Source: JACKBC01 sp041391125 (GTDB lineage Bacteria; Chloroflexota; Anaerolineae; Caldilineales; Caldilineaceae). Taken from it: a DNA stretch of 64,000 bases. Below, piece by piece: positions 1-9,611 of this stretch. The DNA is taken from assembly GCA_041391125.1 (NCBI GenBank), contig JAWKON010000046.1, positions 4,011 to 68,010 of the forward strand, in the 5' to 3' direction. The translations under genes and the position numbers were made by a program. The notes beneath the pieces were generated by a model. It was not told the origin of the DNA, did not search any database, and saw nothing but the letters and a program-made list of their open reading frames with translations. Every line of letters starts with the position of its first letter. The stretch's first letter is position 1.

Positions 1-3000
1 GGTCTGGCCGTCACGCTCAACAACGACCGCCTCTACGTGACCCGCTTCCTTTCGTTTACCAAGGACGGCGGCACGCAGGGGGCGGATGATGGCAAAGAGG
101 GCGTGGTCTGTCAGCTCGACATCCCAGCCGATGTGGCGACGCTGCCCACCGTGGCCGGCGTAGTCAAGCTGGGCAGCCAGCCGACCGGTTTCAACATCGA
201 CTCTAATGGCGACGGAACGCCTGATCCCACGCGGGCATTCCCCAACCAGATGCAGAGCATTGTCATCCGCGACAATCAGGCCTATCTGCCCAATATTGCC
301 GCCTCACCCAGCAAGCCGCTCAAGTTCAATGTGGACACCCAGGCCTTTGTCAACGTGATCGATAACGCGGCAACCGGTACACCTGCGGACGCCAGCGCCG
401 CTAAATTCATCAACATGCACCTGGGCGCCCGCGACCCGGAGCCGGGCAAAACCAAGCTTTTCTTTGCCAACCCGTGGGCCATTGCCTTTACCAACCAAAG
501 CGGCGCCGGCAATGCTTATGCCGTCTCCGCGGGCAGCGATCTGTTGGTCAAGCTCAATGTGGACGCCACCGGCGCGCTCTCCTTTACGGTGGACGCCAAC
601 ACCACGCGCTACATTGATCTGAACGACCCGGCCAACCCGGCCACGGCGGATGCCAACGCCGGCAAAAACCCGCTGGGCATTGTGATCCGCAATGGCGACA
701 CCGCCTATACCATGAATTACATTTCGCGCAACGTCTCTGTGGTGGACCTGACCACCGACGAAGTGATCCAGGTCATCGGGCTGACCGCCCTGCCGCCCGC
801 CGGTACGCTGGAAGAAGAGCTGCACGTGGGCAAAGAGATGTTCTTCTCGTCCCGCGGCCATTTCGACCGGCCCGCCGGCACAACGGTCTCCACCGACAAC
901 CGGCTCTCCAGCGAAGGCTGGCAAAACTGCGGAAGCTGTCACTTTGCCGGGCTCACCGACGGCGTGATCTGGCAGTTTGTGCCGGGTCCGCGCAAGTCGA
1001 TCCCAATGAACGCCACCTGGAGCCCGCATAATCCGTTTGACCAGCGCATGCTCAACTACTCGGCCTTCTTTGACGAGGTGGAGGACTTTGAGATCAACGT
1101 GCGCAACGTCTCCGGGCCGGGCGCACTGGCCACGCCCATTGCGGGCAGCGTGCAGGACCCGCAGCACGGCTTGATCATCAGCGACACCGGCGACATTAAC
1201 TTTGCGCCGGCGGTAGTCAACCAGTTTGCCAAGCCCAATGCGGGCCGCCCACAGGTCACCGTCACCCTGCCCGACAGCACCGAACACTATCCCGCGCTGA
1301 CTGCGCTCAAACAGTGGATCCGCTTTGCCATTCGCACGCCCAATGGCGCGCTGACCACTGATGAACTGGCCGAGGGTGGTGGCGCCACGGCTGGCGGCCT
1401 CAGCCCGTCCGATGTGGAGCAGGGGCGTCGTCTCTTCTTCCGTTCTGGTTGCCAAAAGTGCCACGGCGGCACCAAGTGGACCATCAGCAACAAGGATTTT
1501 GCGGCGCCCCCGGATGCTGCCGAGATCTTCACCGAAGCCGGCGCGCCCAACAACGCCTTTGGCGGCCAGTTCCTGGACCGCTTCCTCTCCGACATTGGCT
1601 CGTTTAACCTGGGCGTGGCCGGTCAGGGCAATGACATTGGCGCCAATGTGGGCGCCGTCGAGCTGGCCGCCAATGGCCAAACCGGCCTGGGCAAAGACCA
1701 CAACGGCGACGGCAAAGGCGATGGCTTCAACATTCCATCGTTGCTGGCCATCAGCTATCTGCCGCCCTACTATCACAACGGCGCTTGCGAAACGCTGGCC
1801 TGCGTGCTCAGCAACGACGAGCATCGTCAATCCGGTCTGCGCCAAGGGCAGAGCGACCCGCTGGCTTCGGAGGCGAATCAGAACAAGGTAGTGGCCTTCC
1901 TGCAATCGCTGGATGCCGACACCGCCTTTCCGCTTAACTTGAGCGTACGTCGCCACGACATCTTTGCGGACCCGCCCAATCCCATCAAGGGTAACTCGGT
2001 CACACTGGGCGCCAACGTTTCACTCTTTGGCACAAAACCAGACCTGACCAATCTGCTGGCCGACCTGGGCCAAACCGGCGTCACCGTGCGCTTTACCGTG
2101 GACCAGGGCACAGTCTCACCGGCTGAGGTGACCGTACCGGCCAGCGCGTTCCTGCAGGACTTTGGCCAGGCCGTCGTCACCACCACGTGGGACATCCCGG
2201 TCGCCGCTGCCCGCCGCGCCAATGTCACCGTCGAAGTGGACCCAGGCGATCTGATTCTGGAAGACAAAGAGAACGACAACAGCGCCAGCCGCAGCATACG
2301 CCTGCGCAACGCACCGCCCGATCGTACGGCGCCGGTGGTCGAATCGGTGGCCATCAGCGATGACCACGCCAACCCGTTTAAGGATGACGATGCCATTACG
2401 CAATCTGCGGATGTGCAGGTCAAGTTCGTGGTCAATGACCCGGTCGGTAGCAATGGCGCCACCCCCAGCGGCGTGGCCGAATACTGTCTGGTCACCTATA
2501 GCTATGACGTGGTGCAGCGCCGTTGGATCGAACAGGACTGTGAGTTTGCGCCGCTGCCGGCGCCAGCCGAGGGCGCCAATACCTTTATTGTGGACGCCAC
2601 GTTGCAGCCCAAGAAGGGTGTGGCCTACGTCTTCGTCTGGCTGCGTGATGCGGCGGGCAACATCTCGCGCCGCCCCGGCTTTGATGTCATTACCTTCTTG
2701 ACTGCCGAGCCCATCGAGTTAAATCGCAACGACGTGTTGGTGCTGCGTCTGCCAGTCGCCAGCGGCAATCTGCAACTGGATGTGGACGTAGAGTTTGGCG
2801 ATGTGGATGTGTCGGTCTTCGACGACTTCACCAACCCCAACGCCACCCGCTGCGAACTCAGCGCCGAGAATGGCCCCGTGCCCGAGCAGGTAGTGCTGCC
2901 CGGCGGCTGTCCAGCCACGCCCGGCCGCTTCCAGGTGGAGATTCGCGCCGTGGTCAACAGCCGCTTCACCGTGGCCGTCACCGATGCGGTGAGCGCGGCC

Positions 3001-3153
3001 GCCGTGGACAACATCGCGACTGTGCAGGCCGCGGCCTTGGCTGAACCGGATACACCGCTGGTCGCTGGTCCGCCCGCCCGTCAAGCGGCCATCGAGGACA
3101 ACACAGAAGACGCGCAGCCGACCATCTACTTGCCGCTTGTACACAAGCAGTAG
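1..3153 (+). CDS. Large secreted beta-propeller/dihaem cytochrome protein, 5'-truncated by the window
   Basis: The frame is open from base 1, so the true start lies upstream. About 1050 residues are visible. The first ~260 read as YVTN/YncE-like propeller repeats. Two CXXCH haem-c sites follow, CGSCH (codons from 928) and CQKCH (codons from 1450), in a dihaem peroxidase-like context. Then come a CARDB/Ig-like adhesion domain at about 1930-2320 and further beta-rich sequence. The protein ends in IYLPLVHKQ, a tail similar to that of the secreted metalloprotease at 47-48.8 kb. It is likely exported and cell-surface associated. The role may be extracellular electron transfer or oxidation of an organic substrate, but the substrate cannot be told from sequence. 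The gene is uninterrupted and is followed by a clear terminator. Confidence 0.75.
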   Translation, partial: GLAVTLNNDRLYVTRFLSFTKDGGTQGADDGKEGVVCQLDIPADVATLPTVAGVVKLGSQPTGFNIDSNGDGTPDPTRAFPNQMQSIVIRDNQAYLPNIAASPSKPLKFNVDTQAFVNVIDNAATGTPADASAAKFINMHLGARDPEPGKTKLFFANPWAIAFTNQSGAGNAYAVSAGSDLLVKLNVDATGALSFTVDANTTRYIDLNDPANPATADANAGKNPLGIVIRNGDTAYTMNYISRNVSVVDLTTDEVIQVIGLTALPPAGTLEEELHVGKEMFFSSRGHFDRPAGTTVSTDNRLSSEGWQNCGSCHFAGLTDGVIWQFVPGPRKSIPMNATWSPHNPFDQRMLNYSAFFDEVEDFEINVRNVSGPGALATPIAGSVQDPQHGLIISDTGDINFAPAVVNQFAKPNAGRPQVTVTLPDSTEHYPALTALKQWIRFAIRTPNGALTTDELAEGGGATAGGLSPSDVEQGRRLFFRSGCQKCHGGTKWTISNKDFAAPPDAAEIFTEAGAPNNAFGGQFLDRFLSDIGSFNLGVAGQGNDIGANVGAVELAANGQTGLGKDHNGDGKGDGFNIPSLLAISYLPPYYHNGACETLACVLSNDEHRQSGLRQGQSDPLASEANQNKVVAFLQSLDADTAFPLNLSVRRHDIFADPPNPIKGNSVTLGANVSLFGTKPDLTNLLADLGQTGVTVRFTVDQGTVSPAEVTVPASAFLQDFGQAVVTTTWDIPVAAARRANVTVEVDPGDLILEDKENDNSASRSIRLRNAPPDRTAPVVESVAISDDHANPFKDDDAITQSADVQVKFVVNDPVGSNGATPSGVAEYCLVTYSYDVVQRRWIEQDCEFAPLPAPAEGANTFIVDATLQPKKGVAYVFVWLRDAAGNISRRPGFDVITFLTAEPIELNRNDVLVLRLPVASGNLQLDVDVEFGDVDVSVFDDFTNPNATRCELSAENGPVPEQVVLPGGCPATPGRFQVEIRAVVNSRFTVAVTDAVSAAAVDNIATVQAAALAEPDTPLVAGPPARQAAIEDNTEDAQPTIYLPLVHKQ

Positions 3154-3207
3154 GATCGCGCTGCATCGGATGAACGCCTCGTAATCGTGCAACAGCGAAT
3201 GAGCTGC

Positions 3208-3242
3208 GAGACCGGTCAGCTCTCCGAGAGCTGACCGGTCTC
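3208..3242. repeat. Perfect intergenic palindrome
   Basis: The arms at 3208-3222 and 3228-3242 are perfect 15-bp inverted repeats (GAGACCGGTCAGCTC and its complement) around a 5-base loop. No T-run follows. It is either the first hairpin of a double terminator or an intergenic repeat. Confidence 0.7.
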
Positions 3243-3277
3243 ACATCGACAAGTTATTTTGGCATAGATGCGGACAC

Positions 3278-3318
3278 GGCCGGAAAGTCTTTTGTAGAGG
3301 CTTTCCGGCCTTCTTTTT
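3278..3318 (+). terminator. Rho-independent terminator
   Basis: Stem GGCCGGAAAG (3278-3287) pairs with CTTTCCGGCC (3301-3310) and is followed by TTCTTTTT. It ends transcription of the large haem protein gene. Confidence 0.8.
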
Positions 3319-3617
3319 GAGGATATTTGGGTACACCTCACCCCTAAAGCGAAACGCGTCCGGATATTGGGGTGGGTCTCAAATTAGGGGAAGGAGAGTG
3401 CGATGCACCGGTCAAGGCGCCCTGGCTCTAACAGAGCCGTAGGCGCCGGTGCGTTGCACTCGACTGGTTTTGAAGCTCACTCCATTTCGGGGACGCACTC
3501 CGGATATTGGGGAAACCCCACCTTCCGAAGCGCTTTATGATATAATACCAACTGCGGCTGTAAAAGCCATGCATAATTGACGAAATCCCAATCTCTAAAA
3601 TTTTCGAGTGAATTCCC
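3319..3617. other. Gap with hairpin and -10 box upstream of the dioxygenase
   Basis: No gene is seen. An imperfect hairpin spans about 3397-3459, with the inner perfect stem GGCTCT/AGAGCC (3424-3438). The word TCCGGATATTGGGG occurs twice, near 3360 and 3499. TATAAT at 3541-3546 is a candidate -10 for the dioxygenase gene, but no good -35 was found. Confidence 0.45.
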
Positions 3618-4616
3618 ATGCCAATCAGACATCCTGCCGCCAATCCTCCGTTCAACATCATCCGCATGAGCCACGTCGAACTGGGCGTGACTAATCTGGA
3701 ACGCGCCCGCCACTTCTATGTTGACACATTGGGCATGATCGAAACCGCGCGGGTGGGCAATTCGCTCTATTTGCGCGGCTTGGAGGAGCGCAATCACCAT
3801 TCGTTTGTGTTGACGGAGATGGGGCAACCGGCGGCGCTGCGCTTGGGGTTCAAGGTGGCGGCGGCGCGGGATTTGGATTTGCTGGCCGAGCGTCAAGCCG
3901 GGTTGGGTTTGCCGGTCCAGTGGGTGGAACAGCACGCCCAGGGCCGCACGCTGCAAACGCGCGATCCGCTGGGGACGCCGCTGGAGTTTTATTACGAAAT
4001 GAGACAGGTCGAGCGCCGCTTGCAAAAGTATGGCGACTATGGCGGCTGCCACCCCATGCGCATCGATCACTTTAATTGCTTCACGCCCAATGTACAGGCC
4101 TCCCACGACTATTACGCCAATGAACTCGGTTTTCGCACCACCGAATACACCGAGACCGATGACGACCGCGACCCGCCCGCATTGTGGGCGGTCTGGATGC
4201 ACCGCAAGGGCAACGTTCACGACATGGCGCTGACCAATGGACGCGGCCCGCGCCTGCACCACACGGCCATCTGGGCTCCCACCGCCCTGCACATCATCCA
4301 CCTGTGCGACCTCATGTCGACCACCGGCTATCTGACCAACCTGGAGCGCGGACCGGGTCGGCACGGCATCTCCAATGCCTTTTTCCTCTACGTGCGCGAC
4401 CCGGATGGCCACCGCATTGAAATTTATACCAGCGACTATATGACTGTCGATCCCGACTTTGAGCCGATACGCTGGGGTCTGCGCGACGCTCAGCGCCAAA
4501 CGTTGTGGGGACATGCGGCGCCGAAATCCTGGTTTGAGGAGGGGACGGTCTTTGCCGGGGTAGATGTGGTTGATTCTATGTTGGAGGCCGCGCCGATTAT
4601 TGCGGCGGGGCATTAG
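3618..4616 (+). CDS. Extradiol (catechol/homoprotocatechuate) 2,3-dioxygenase
   Basis: 332 residues made of two vicinal-oxygen-chelate (glyoxalase-fold) halves, starting near residues 16 and 147. It probably opens a catechol ring next to the diol using Fe(II) or Mn(II). The expected metal ligands are visible: His151 (RIDHFN), His214 or His215 (LHHTAIW) and Glu268 (HRIEIYTSDY). Their spacing matches homoprotocatechuate 2,3-dioxygenase (HpaD class). Related ring-cleavage enzymes acting on other catechols cannot be excluded. The gene stands alone, with no other aromatic-degradation genes nearby. Confidence 0.85.
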   Translation: MPIRHPAANPPFNIIRMSHVELGVTNLERARHFYVDTLGMIETARVGNSLYLRGLEERNHHSFVLTEMGQPAALRLGFKVAAARDLDLLAERQAGLGLPVQWVEQHAQGRTLQTRDPLGTPLEFYYEMRQVERRLQKYGDYGGCHPMRIDHFNCFTPNVQASHDYYANELGFRTTEYTETDDDRDPPALWAVWMHRKGNVHDMALTNGRGPRLHHTAIWAPTALHIIHLCDLMSTTGYLTNLERGPGRHGISNAFFLYVRDPDGHRIEIYTSDYMTVDPDFEPIRWGLRDAQRQTLWGHAAPKSWFEEGTVFAGVDVVDSMLEAAPIIAAGH

Positions 4617-4657
4617 CATCGTCTTTAAACTTTCCGGCAATTGAGGGGAAAAATAGA

Positions 4658-4717
4658 CCGCGGATGCACGCCGATGAAAGAGGATTTCTAATCCGTGTCA
4701 TTGGCGTGCATCCGCGG
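4658..4717. repeat. Palindromic intergenic repeat
   Basis: CCGCGGATGCACGCC (4658-4672) and GGCGTGCATCCGCGG (4703-4717) are perfect 15-bp arms around a 30-base spacer. It belongs to the long-armed palindromes that fill many gaps in this window and could act as a terminator for the dioxygenase gene. Confidence 0.75.
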
Positions 4718-4735
4718 CTCAAACTATACGCGCGG

Positions 4736-4909
4736 TTGGCATAGATGAAAAGGATTACGCCTAGTACATGACGGCGCAAATAAGCCAAGGGTAAGAGAAA
4801 CGAGTTTTCGTCAAACTCGGTTTCTAAGTCTTCCCAACCCATTGGTCTATTTGAGCCGCAGTGTACTAGTTTTAGCCGACTGGTCGATTTTCATCTATGT
4901 CAGAGCCAA
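4736..4909. mobile_element. MITE-like long imperfect palindrome
   Basis: The two ~80-bp halves are imperfect inverted copies of each other. Matching blocks are CATAGATGAAAA (near 4740) with its complement near 4885-4900, CTAGTACA (4761-4768) with TGTACTAG (4862-4869), and AGAAACGAGTTT (4796-4807) with AAACTCGGTTTCT (4813-4825). There is no coding capacity. This fits a miniature inverted-repeat element or a structured RNA. Confidence 0.6.
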
Positions 4910-5024
4910 GGGAAGTTTGTGTTGGTGAAAGTCAATTTTACCGAAGTCAAGAACGCAAGGAGCGCAAAGAACGCTCAGGAATGGTGTTCTTGGCGGTGGG
5001 CAAGCCTTTCCCGGCAGAAACGAA

Positions 5025-6551
5025 CTATGGCGTCGTCATCACCGGCAACGTCGCCACATCCACCGTCACGTCCACCTGATCCGTGGCCACCCAGCCGGTG
5101 GACCCATCTTCCAGCGTGACCTGCAACCAGGCGCTATCTTCGCTGTGGCTCCAGCACCGCCATCTGGCTGGCCGGCGCGCCTGCGACGCCGATCTGCGCG
5201 GATGCACCGTCGGGCGTTGTGAGAATGACGGTGTCGTCGGCGGCCAGGGCGGCAGGCGCGCAGCTTCTAGCGCCTCTTCGGCGGCAGCTTCGGTAGGCGC
5301 GGGCTCGACTTCGGCAGCGGGCTCTGCCGTAGGCGTTGGCTCGGCGGCGGGCGGCTCCGCTGTCGGAGTGGCTTCTGCGGGTACGGGCGTGGCGTCTTGG
5401 CCTTCGGGCGTATTGGTGGGCGTCAATTCGGTGGTCGGTTGGGTCTCGGCGGCCTCTTTCACCACCACCGTGACCTCTTGCGCCGATTCACCGGCTGCAT
5501 TGCGTTCGCCACCAGTCGATAGACCGTGGTCTGCCTGCAGAAACGGCGCAGAGGGCGCCGTCACGCCTTCTTCAGCTCCGTTTGTAAGCAGAAACGCGCT
5601 TTCTGCCCCGCTCAAATCCCAGCTTAGAATGGCCTGTTCCCCCGCGGTGATCTCGTAGCGATCCGCCCGGAAATAGCTGATAAGGGGGAGCTGGTCGGCG
5701 CCGGGCAAAGGTGTGGCGGTGGCGTCGGCGGCTGCCACCATAATGGTCAGGCGGCGCATGGATTCGCCCTGTTCGTTGCGCGCAATCAGATCATAGTTGA
5801 TGGTCTTTGGCGGCGAAACCACCAGGCTGCCTGGGGCGACCACGCCCTGTTCTGGTCCCATTGTGCCGTCCAGCGCGATCTCGCGTAAAAACGCTCCGTT
5901 GTAGGCTTTGGAAAGGTCCCAACTCAGCGTGACCTGCTGGCCGGGCTGCAAATCTTAACATTGGCTGGCCTTTAAAGTAGGCGATGGCCGGTGTGCCGGG
6001 CACCGCAATTTCATAATAGACCACCTGGCTGAAAGATCGGCCATGATCCACTGGCCTTGATAACGCCCGGCGCCGGCAGGCGCGACCAGCGGAATTTCGG
6101 CATTAAACTCGGCTCCTGGCGCCACTTCAACGCCAATGGCGGCACTCTCGGGCCCGCCGAGCTGATCGCCGCCGGCGAAGCGCAACTGGTAATCTGCGCT
6201 CCAGGTGCAGCTCCCCGTGTTGCGAATGCGCCACGTCTTGACCGTGGCCGTCTCGGGCTGCACTTCCGAACCGTCGGGCAGAGTGATATCCCCGGCAAAG
6301 GCGGCGTTATTGGTGCAGAGCGCGGGTTGGGCCGCCTCGGATTGGGGCGCCGCAGTGGGCGCCAGGGTGGCGGTCGCTTGGGCGTTGGCCGAAGCATCTT
6401 GCCCAACGGTGATCGCTTGGGGGGTGGCGACCAGGCCGACTTCCGGTTCCGGCGTGCGGTTTTGAAGCCAGAGCACAACCCCAATGGTCAAGACGATGAG
6501 TGCGGCGGCGGCGGCAAGGATGATATTTCGAGTTTTGTTATCTAATTCCAC
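5025..6551 (-). pseudogene. Membrane-anchored NBR1-Ig/SH3 surface protein, frameshifted
   Basis: The GTG start at 6551 follows an AAGAGGG ribosome site. The product has a short N-terminus, one membrane helix (about residues 8-24), a Thr/Ala-rich linker, and a domain resembling the NBR1-type Ig fold (key words WRIRNTGSCTW, LRFAGGDQLGG). Two Ig-like repeats each carrying LSWDLS follow, then a long Pro/Thr/Glu-rich linker and a C-terminal SH3-like segment (WLQVTLEDGSTGWVATDQV). The reading frame changes near 6030, 5960 (a TAA lies in frame) and about 5190-5230, so at least three indels are needed to restore one protein. The domain order is typical of Chloroflexota cell-surface proteins. Its ligand is unknown. 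Confidence 0.65.
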
Positions 6552-6884
6552 AGTACCCTCTTTCTGATATGCCGTGATCGGCTTGTCAAGCCGCGCGTCA
6601 AACCGGCGGCGGCACAGGCCGATCTGGCCCCATAAATCATATACCGGGCCAAGTATAAATGTCGCGGCGTATTCCTTCTCGCCTAACAGGAAACTACCCG
6701 ACTTCGCTTTTTGCATGGGTACGCTACGCAACTCGTCGCCTATTGTGCGCTGGTTTGTACGACCATCGTTTATTACGCAGACGGCGGCGCAGCGCGTGCT
6801 GGCGCGACAGGCGTGCTGCCCGAATATGGTCACCTGGGGGCTGCGAATTTGCAGGCGCTGAAGACGCACCGCGCATGGGGCAGA
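6552..6884. other. Gap without recognisable gene
   Basis: Short frames exist, but none resembles a protein family. A TTGACA on the minus strand (6589-6584) could be a -35 for the surface-protein gene, though no well-spaced -10 is clear. Confidence 0.3.
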
Positions 6885-7035
6885 GGGACGGACCGGTAGC
6901 AGCGGGCGTTGTAATAGTGCAAGCCGGTGTCATCATAGAGCTGGCCGGTGAAATGGCGGCCGCGGGCAGACCGTTGCCGCTGGTGCAAGTGGTTAGGCCA
7001 ATGAACCCGAGATGCCCCGCATAAAGGGTGTGCAT
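6885..7035 (-). pseudogene. Rhs core tip remnant, lineage A copy 1
   Basis: In two frames the minus strand reads LYAGHLGFIGLTT and FTGQLYDDTGLHYYNARCY, degenerate forms of the end of an Rhs-repeat core (YLHADHLGS...GQLYDDTGLHYYNARYY). The DNA closely matches the second lineage-A tip near 10.0-10.1 kb. There is no start and no complete domain, so it is a relic. Confidence 0.6.
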
Positions 7036-7320
7036 ACCTGCCGTGATGCACAGCAACACGCTCATGTCCGCAGAAATGAGCAATTTTCCCAGGCAATTAT
7101 TGTAGTGAAAGAAAGGGTTTATCGATAGGAGAGGTTCGCATAACCCCCTACTCAGGGGATTTAGACGCTACTTTGGGCAAAAAATTATCACATTTATGCT
7201 GGATGTCAGCCCCAAATGATAGGTTTTGGCAGTTTTGACAGTTTTGCCCGGTCAAGCCGCTCTTTTGCACCATCGAAAAAGAGGTTATGCGAAGCTTTCG
7301 ATTGGGGAATATGGTAAAAC

Positions 7321-7770
7321 CTATGAGATACTGCCCTGTAATTTCTCCCACTGCCTTTCCTGCCATTTCGATAAACTTGCGATTAGCATAGACCTATTAA
7401 GCTCATAGTTATCTGGGTCAAGTAGCAAGCGTATCGAATCGGAATATGATTTGTATATGGTAGCAAGTTTAAGCAAGCTGGCTATCACTGTTATTAAATT
7501 CAAGAACAACGTTATCTAGATCATAGAGGCCTTTACTTAGATGAAATAATATTAAATCGAGGTTATACCAGTCACGAAGCATTTCACTCTGCACAGGTAC
7601 GTTAGAAGCTAATATGAATTTCACCTCTGTCCTGTAAAAATTTAAAGCCAATATGAGCGGGAGCGCAATATCACTTCCCACTGGAAAATGCTTCAAAGTG
7701 TGTCTCGGAATAGACCTCAAACCTATCCTCAGTAAACAAGTAGCCAAAATGTGTACGTATTGTATTTATA
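7321..7770 (-). CDS. Hypothetical protein, candidate immunity protein, frameshifted
   Basis: Two overlapping frames (7747-7469 and 7509-7321) join if one indel near 7470-7480 is corrected. A further frame near 7700-7770 reads THFGYLFTEDRFEVYSETHF and may be the true N-terminus. The joined product would be about 140 residues, hydrophobic and helical, ending in WQERQWEKLQGSIS. No family is recognised. It lies just downstream of an Rhs tip with a variable C-terminal domain, the usual place for a cognate immunity gene, so that role is inferred from position only. Confidence 0.35.
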
Positions 7771-7910
7771 TGTCTCTAAGATGAATAAAATGGAATGGTT
7801 AAGCATGAATACATCGCGTCGGTAGGTCCAAATTGAGAGCCGGAGTTAGCTACTATACAGAGAAATCAGCCGATTGTGCGGTATTCAAGCTAAATTTGGA
7901 AATTCTGGCA

Positions 7911-8006
7911 GGGTGGTCTCCTGCATAGAGAACTGTTAAGAGTGGGTTTGAATATCTTGCTCTCTCTGGTAAGTAAACAAAACCACTCTCTATCAGGAGA
8001 CCACCC
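7911..8006. terminator. Large inverted repeat after the Rhs-CT gene
   Basis: GGGTGGTCTCCTG at 7911 pairs with its complement ending at 8006. Inner blocks (AGAGTGGGTTT with AAACCACTCT) also pair. It lies eight bases beyond the stop of the Rhs toxin reading and probably ends that transcript, or is a small repeat element. Confidence 0.55.
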
Positions 8007-8013
8007 ATTTTTC

Positions 8014-9130
8014 TTATTTACCTGGAATTAATGTACCATTTGCAACCCCATTTTGCCATACATAACCCATTTCATTGATCAAGTAACTTATCTCCCGTTG
8101 AAGATACTCCCCTGGGGTCTTTCTTTTCCTGTCCCGATAGTTACCGAAATCTCTGGTTGTTCATAACAGCATAACTAAGAAACGTTTGTTAACAGCCCAT
8201 ACATTATGCTCATTACCCGCTTTGCTAATGTATCCCAAGCCTGGCTCGGTAAATTGAAGTATGTCATTCTCGTTCCTGCTTGGTTGATGTATTCAGGAAA
8301 GCTGCCAAGCGATGTAGTTCCATTGGTGACAAACGGGTTGTTTATCGATCCTGTTGCGATTTTGATCTACCAATTGACTACTTTGCGGAGACGTTAAACC
8401 CTTCTGTACTAATTCCTCTGCCGCCTGAGCAGCGTTTGACAGAGACGGCCCAACACTGGCCGTAGCATTGACTTCATTCGTGCAATCCCCATCCGGGCAG
8501 GCCGCATCTTGTGGATGCGCCCAACAACTCGGACGTTTTAACAATCCACTGCCACCTGCAATTATGAGAGAACCGCCTAATCGCTGTGAATTTATATCGG
8601 CTTGCGTCGGTTGATAGGCGGTGTCATCACCTTGAAGTAAGAGGGCTACGCCTGCCAGTACGGCGCCAATGCAGAGCCAGGTGGAAATACCGTCAATGCA
8701 ATGGCCACTTGAGTCCGTGTGATTGAGCGGGGCTGGGTCCCGCATACATAAACCGATTGTAATCCAACACACTCGTCGCATCCGGTACCAGCGTATCCGG
8801 CGAGATGAACTGGCCGATGGCCGGGTCGTAATAGCGGGCGTTCATGTAGATGAGCCCGGAGCCATCGCGGCGCTGACCGGTGTAATCGATGGTGGTGGGC
8901 AGGGCGGCGCCCGCGCCCAGCCGGTCGCGCTGGCCGTACGCGTAATACTGCTCGCTGGAGTGGACGTTGCAGCTGGTATTGGTGGTCAGAGCCACGCTGC
9001 TTAGATGGTCGGTGTGCAGGTAGTATAGCGTGCTGCCTTGACGTTCGGCAATTAGCTGGCGGTTGAGGTGATAGTACTTGGTGATGGTGGAGCCGGTCAC
9101 TTCGTAGTTGCTGAAGGGGTAGTATATTGG
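8014..9130 (-). pseudogene. Orphan Rhs tip with variable C-terminal toxin-like domain (lineage B, copy 2)
   Basis: Minus strand, 5' to 3'. An Rhs-core end runs from about 9130 (YEVTGSTITKYYHL, LYYLHTDHLSS, LIYMNARYYDPAIGQF, TLVPDATSVLDYNRFMY). After one indel near 8740 comes a unique region with a membrane helix (LCIGAVLAGVALLL) and a tail reading GTRMTYFNLPSQAWDTLAKR, then VWAVNKRFLSYAV, then EYLQREISYLINEMGYVW. It stops at 8016-8014 and three or more indels interrupt it. The tail's Trp-x-Val-Asn-Lys and Tyr-Leu-x-x-x-Ile blocks look like a polymorphic-toxin domain, but I cannot name it. Core DNA from 8750 to 9120 is nearly identical to 11710-12080, and homology ends abruptly at the PIN gene promoter. 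Confidence 0.6.
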
Positions 9131-9140
9131 AAATGTATGG

Positions 9141-9146
9141 TATAAT
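9141..9146 (+). promoter_or_regulatory. -10 box placed for a leaderless PIN transcript
   Basis: TATAAT lies seven bases before the ATG at 9153, so the transcript would start at or next to the start codon. No convincing -35 box was seen. Confidence 0.5.
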
Positions 9147-9152
9147 GCCAGG

Positions 9153-9611
9153 ATGAATTTGCGTATTTACTTGGATACCAGCGTCTATAATCGACCCTTC
9201 GACGATCAATCGCAGCCCAGAATTTGGCTGGAGTCATTGGCGTTTTCGTTAATTTTGGAGTCGATTGAACATGGTGATCTGGATTTAATCGCTTCAGCGG
9301 TCATTCAGTATGAAACAAGCCGTAACCCATATGAGATTCGGCGGCGCTGGATTCACAGCGTCATCGCCCTCGCCGTGGAAAATCGACCCGTTAATGAGGC
9401 GATTCGGAGACGCGCCAACGCGTTGGAAATTAGTGGGATAAAACCATTGGATGCGCTGCATGTGGCCGCTGCCGAAGCCGCGCAAGCTGATTACTTTGTG
9501 ACTTGCGATGATCGGCTGATCAAGCGCTATCGGGCATTGGCGCCAACGGCGCTGGTGGTCTGTGAACCCACGGTGCTGATCCAACAATTGAGTCCATATG
9601 AAGAGGAGTGA
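9153..9611 (+). CDS. PIN-domain ribonuclease toxin (VapC-like)
   Basis: 152 residues with the PIN fold signature: an N-terminal strand with Asp (RIYLDTSVYNRP), a central Glu (IQYETSRNP), a second acidic block (KPLDALHVAAAEAA) and the C-terminal FVTCDDRLIKR. These acids bind Mg2+ for RNA cleavage. It overlaps translationally with the next small gene, whose ATG follows its TGA directly, a typical toxin/antitoxin layout. It lies opposite to and inside the Rhs remnants, so it may have been inserted there. Confidence 0.8.
   Translation: MNLRIYLDTSVYNRPFDDQSQPRIWLESLAFSLILESIEHGDLDLIASAVIQYETSRNPYEIRRRWIHSVIALAVENRPVNEAIRRRANALEISGIKPLDALHVAAAEAAQADYFVTCDDRLIKRYRALAPTALVVCEPTVLIQQLSPYEEE

Noticed and set aside
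304..1956. Long minus-strand open frame (550 codons)
   Set aside because: It is the mirror of the haem protein gene; its translation has no domain and the plus-strand protein is clear.
3477..4640. Long minus-strand open frame over the dioxygenase
   Set aside because: Shadow of the extradiol dioxygenase, which has all metal ligands on the plus strand.
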